Assembly: GCA_937874275.1 (NCBI GenBank)
Contig: CALNAU010000118.1
Span: 1 to 13,017 of the forward strand
From: an uncultured Clostridia bacterium
GTDB taxonomy: Bacteria; Bacillota; Clostridia; Christensenellales; Aristaeellaceae
Direction of reading: 5' to 3'
Length of the DNA: 13,017 bases
Below are positions 12,015-13,017 of the stretch, piece after piece. Numbering within the stretch: the first letter of the stretch is position 1; every line of letters begins with the position of its first letter. The position numbers and the translations under genes are program-made. The notes under the pieces were generated by a model. That model was not told the origin of the DNA, ran no database searches, and saw nothing but the letters and a program-made list of their open reading frames with translations.

Positions 12015-13017
12015 ATGCTCCTTTTCTGCCCCGCGGCCCGCAGCGCGCGGAAGGCATCCTCCGCCACATCCACGGTATAGGCAATGTCGTCATCGGTGAT
12101 GGCCGTGTTGATAAACAGGTTGTGATGATTGGTAAAGAAGACGCCCCGGCGCACGCACTCGCTCACCCACTGCTGGTGCAGCACGCCCGTATCGTCATCG
12201 GTCAAGCGCATGTACCACATGGCGGGTTCGCCGGTAATCTTCAGGTGGTACCCCTGCCCCTGGGCGGCCTGCTCCAGCCCCTGGGTCAGCTTTGTGCCCT
12301 GGCGGGTCACCAGGTTGGCGCCGTCCACGCGCTCTAGCTCTGTCAGCGTGGCCAGCGCGGCCGCCATGGGCATGGCGCTCAGCCAGTAGCTGCCGGTGTA
12401 GAACACGCTGCTGACGGCCTCCTTATAGGCCTCCCGCCCGCACAGGGCGGACAGGTTGTAGCCATTGCCCAGCGCCTTGCAAAAGCAGATCAGGTCAGCC
12501 TTGAAGCCATAGTGGGCGTCCGACCCGCGCAAATCCAGCCGGAACCCGGCCCGCACATCGTCGATGATCAACAGCGCGCCTTCCCGGTCGCAAAGCCCGC
12601 GCACCGCGGCCCAGAAGCCGGGCTCAGGCAAGGCGTTATCCGCCATGGCCGGGTGATGGTAGGGCGTGGCGATGATGCCGGCGATTTCGCCCGGATAGCG
12701 CTTGAAGGCATCCTCCACCGCCTGCGCGTCATTGAACGGCAGCGTGATGATGTTGTTCACGTCCTCGTCGATGATGCCCGCGTTGCCGATGAACTGCATC
12801 CACTGCGCCACGCCGTGATAGCCGCCGGCAAACTTGATGATTTTCTTGCGGCGGGTATGGGCGCGGGCTGTGATCATCGCCAGGTTGGTCACATCGCCGC
12901 CATTCTTGGCAAAGAAGGCCCAGTCGGCGCTGTCCACCATGCTGACCAGCTTTTCCGCCAGCTGCACCATGATTTCGCCGGGCAGCACGGCGCAGTTCAC
13001 CTGCTCCTGCTGCGCGC
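12011..13017 (-). CDS. Class III PLP aminotransferase (GSA-aminomutase-like), 5' end outside window
   Basis: The frame is open to the window edge (codons A-Q-Q-E-Q before the GTG at 13000), so the gene is partial. About 335 residues are visible of an expected 420-440. The PLP lysine lies in CFCKALGNGY (codon 12478-12476), and the ring-nitrogen aspartate in LLIIDDVRAGFR. FAKNGGDVTNLAMITAR corresponds to the cofactor phosphate-binding FxNSGTEA block of the family. KIIKFAGGYHG is conserved. The closest family is the glutamate-1-semialdehyde 2,1-aminomutase-like branch. The variant KNGGD/IIDDV motifs and the absence of hem genes suggest a different substrate: transfer of an amino group to a keto-sugar or aldehyde is possible. 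The stop overlaps the transketolase start (ATGA). It appears to be the first visible gene of the operon. Confidence 0.85.
   Translation of the reverse strand, partial: AQQEQVNCAVLPGEIMVQLAEKLVSMVDSADWAFFAKNGGDVTNLAMITARAHTRRKKIIKFAGGYHGVAQWMQFIGNAGIIDEDVNNIITLPFNDAQAVEDAFKRYPGEIAGIIATPYHHPAMADNALPEPGFWAAVRGLCDREGALLIIDDVRAGFRLDLRGSDAHYGFKADLICFCKALGNGYNLSALCGREAYKEAVSSVFYTGSYWLSAMPMAAALATLTELERVDGANLVTRQGTKLTQGLEQAAQGQGYHLKITGEPAMWYMRLTDDDTGVLHQQWVSECVRRGVFFTNHHNLFINTAITDDDIAYTVDVAEDAFRALRAAGQKRSI

Noticed and set aside
10118..12080. Long plus-strand open frames opposite the split transketolase (370 and 313 codons)
   Set aside because: These are antisense shadows of two clearly coding genes with complete thiamine-enzyme motifs and good ribosome-binding sites.
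1..13017. CRISPR array, rRNA, insertion-sequence transposase or replication origin
   Set aside because: No regularly spaced repeats, rRNA segments, transposase motifs or DnaA-box clusters were seen.

Overview
The window looks like chromosome of a GC-rich member of the Clostridia (Bacillota), with the end of an integrated element at its left edge. The reasons are strong AGGAGG ribosome-binding sites, TTG and GTG starts, consensus TTGACA/TATAAT promoters, a stand-alone PduL phosphotransacylase, a DUF6054-type protein, a clostridial-style LysA, and a small YozG-like HTH regulator paired with a membrane protein. I cannot name genus or species.

Layout. (1) Positions 1 to about 1532 appear to be the terminal part of a mobile element. 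On the minus strand lies an AbiE-type system: an intact AbiEi antitoxin gene with a promoter embedded in a 17-bp inverted-repeat operator, then an AbiEii nucleotidyltransferase gene that stops at 132 codons, under half the usual length. A gene-free stretch of about 490 bp follows, with a terminator and three copies of TTGCTAAGA. It ends at an exact 3' half of a tRNA-Arg(CCU) gene, from anticodon loop to CCA. The 5' half is missing, so this reads as an att junction left by a tyrosine-recombinase element. (2) Positions 1533-2464: the strong hairpin after the tRNA, then an HTH regulator and a four-helix membrane protein in one operon behind a consensus promoter carrying two TGACA-N3-TGTCA operators. 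(3) Positions 2605-4178 (minus): a three-gene, tightly packed operon of a DUF6054-like protein, a cysteine hydrolase of the isochorismatase/nicotinamidase superfamily, and a DUF1905-DUF1801 fusion. (4) Positions 4344-6531 (plus): pduL and lysA, each with its own promoter and terminator. (5) Positions 6589-7206 (minus): an SRAP/YedK (HMCES-type) abasic-site protein. (6) Positions 7319-13017 (minus, running in from beyond the right edge): a class III aminotransferase, the two halves of a split transketolase, an SCP2-like protein, a TetR regulator and a class 3 aldehyde dehydrogenase.

How the genes may work together. In region 6 the stops and starts overlap or nearly touch, except for a 35-nt gap before tetR. 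This suggests one operon: a two-carbon ketol transfer, an amination, an aldehyde oxidation and a possible lipid-binding protein under TetR control. No pathway I can name contains this set, so it is the best candidate here for an undescribed metabolic system. The left edge is the second point of interest: a decayed AbiE toxin gene and a regulated antitoxin next to an att scar.
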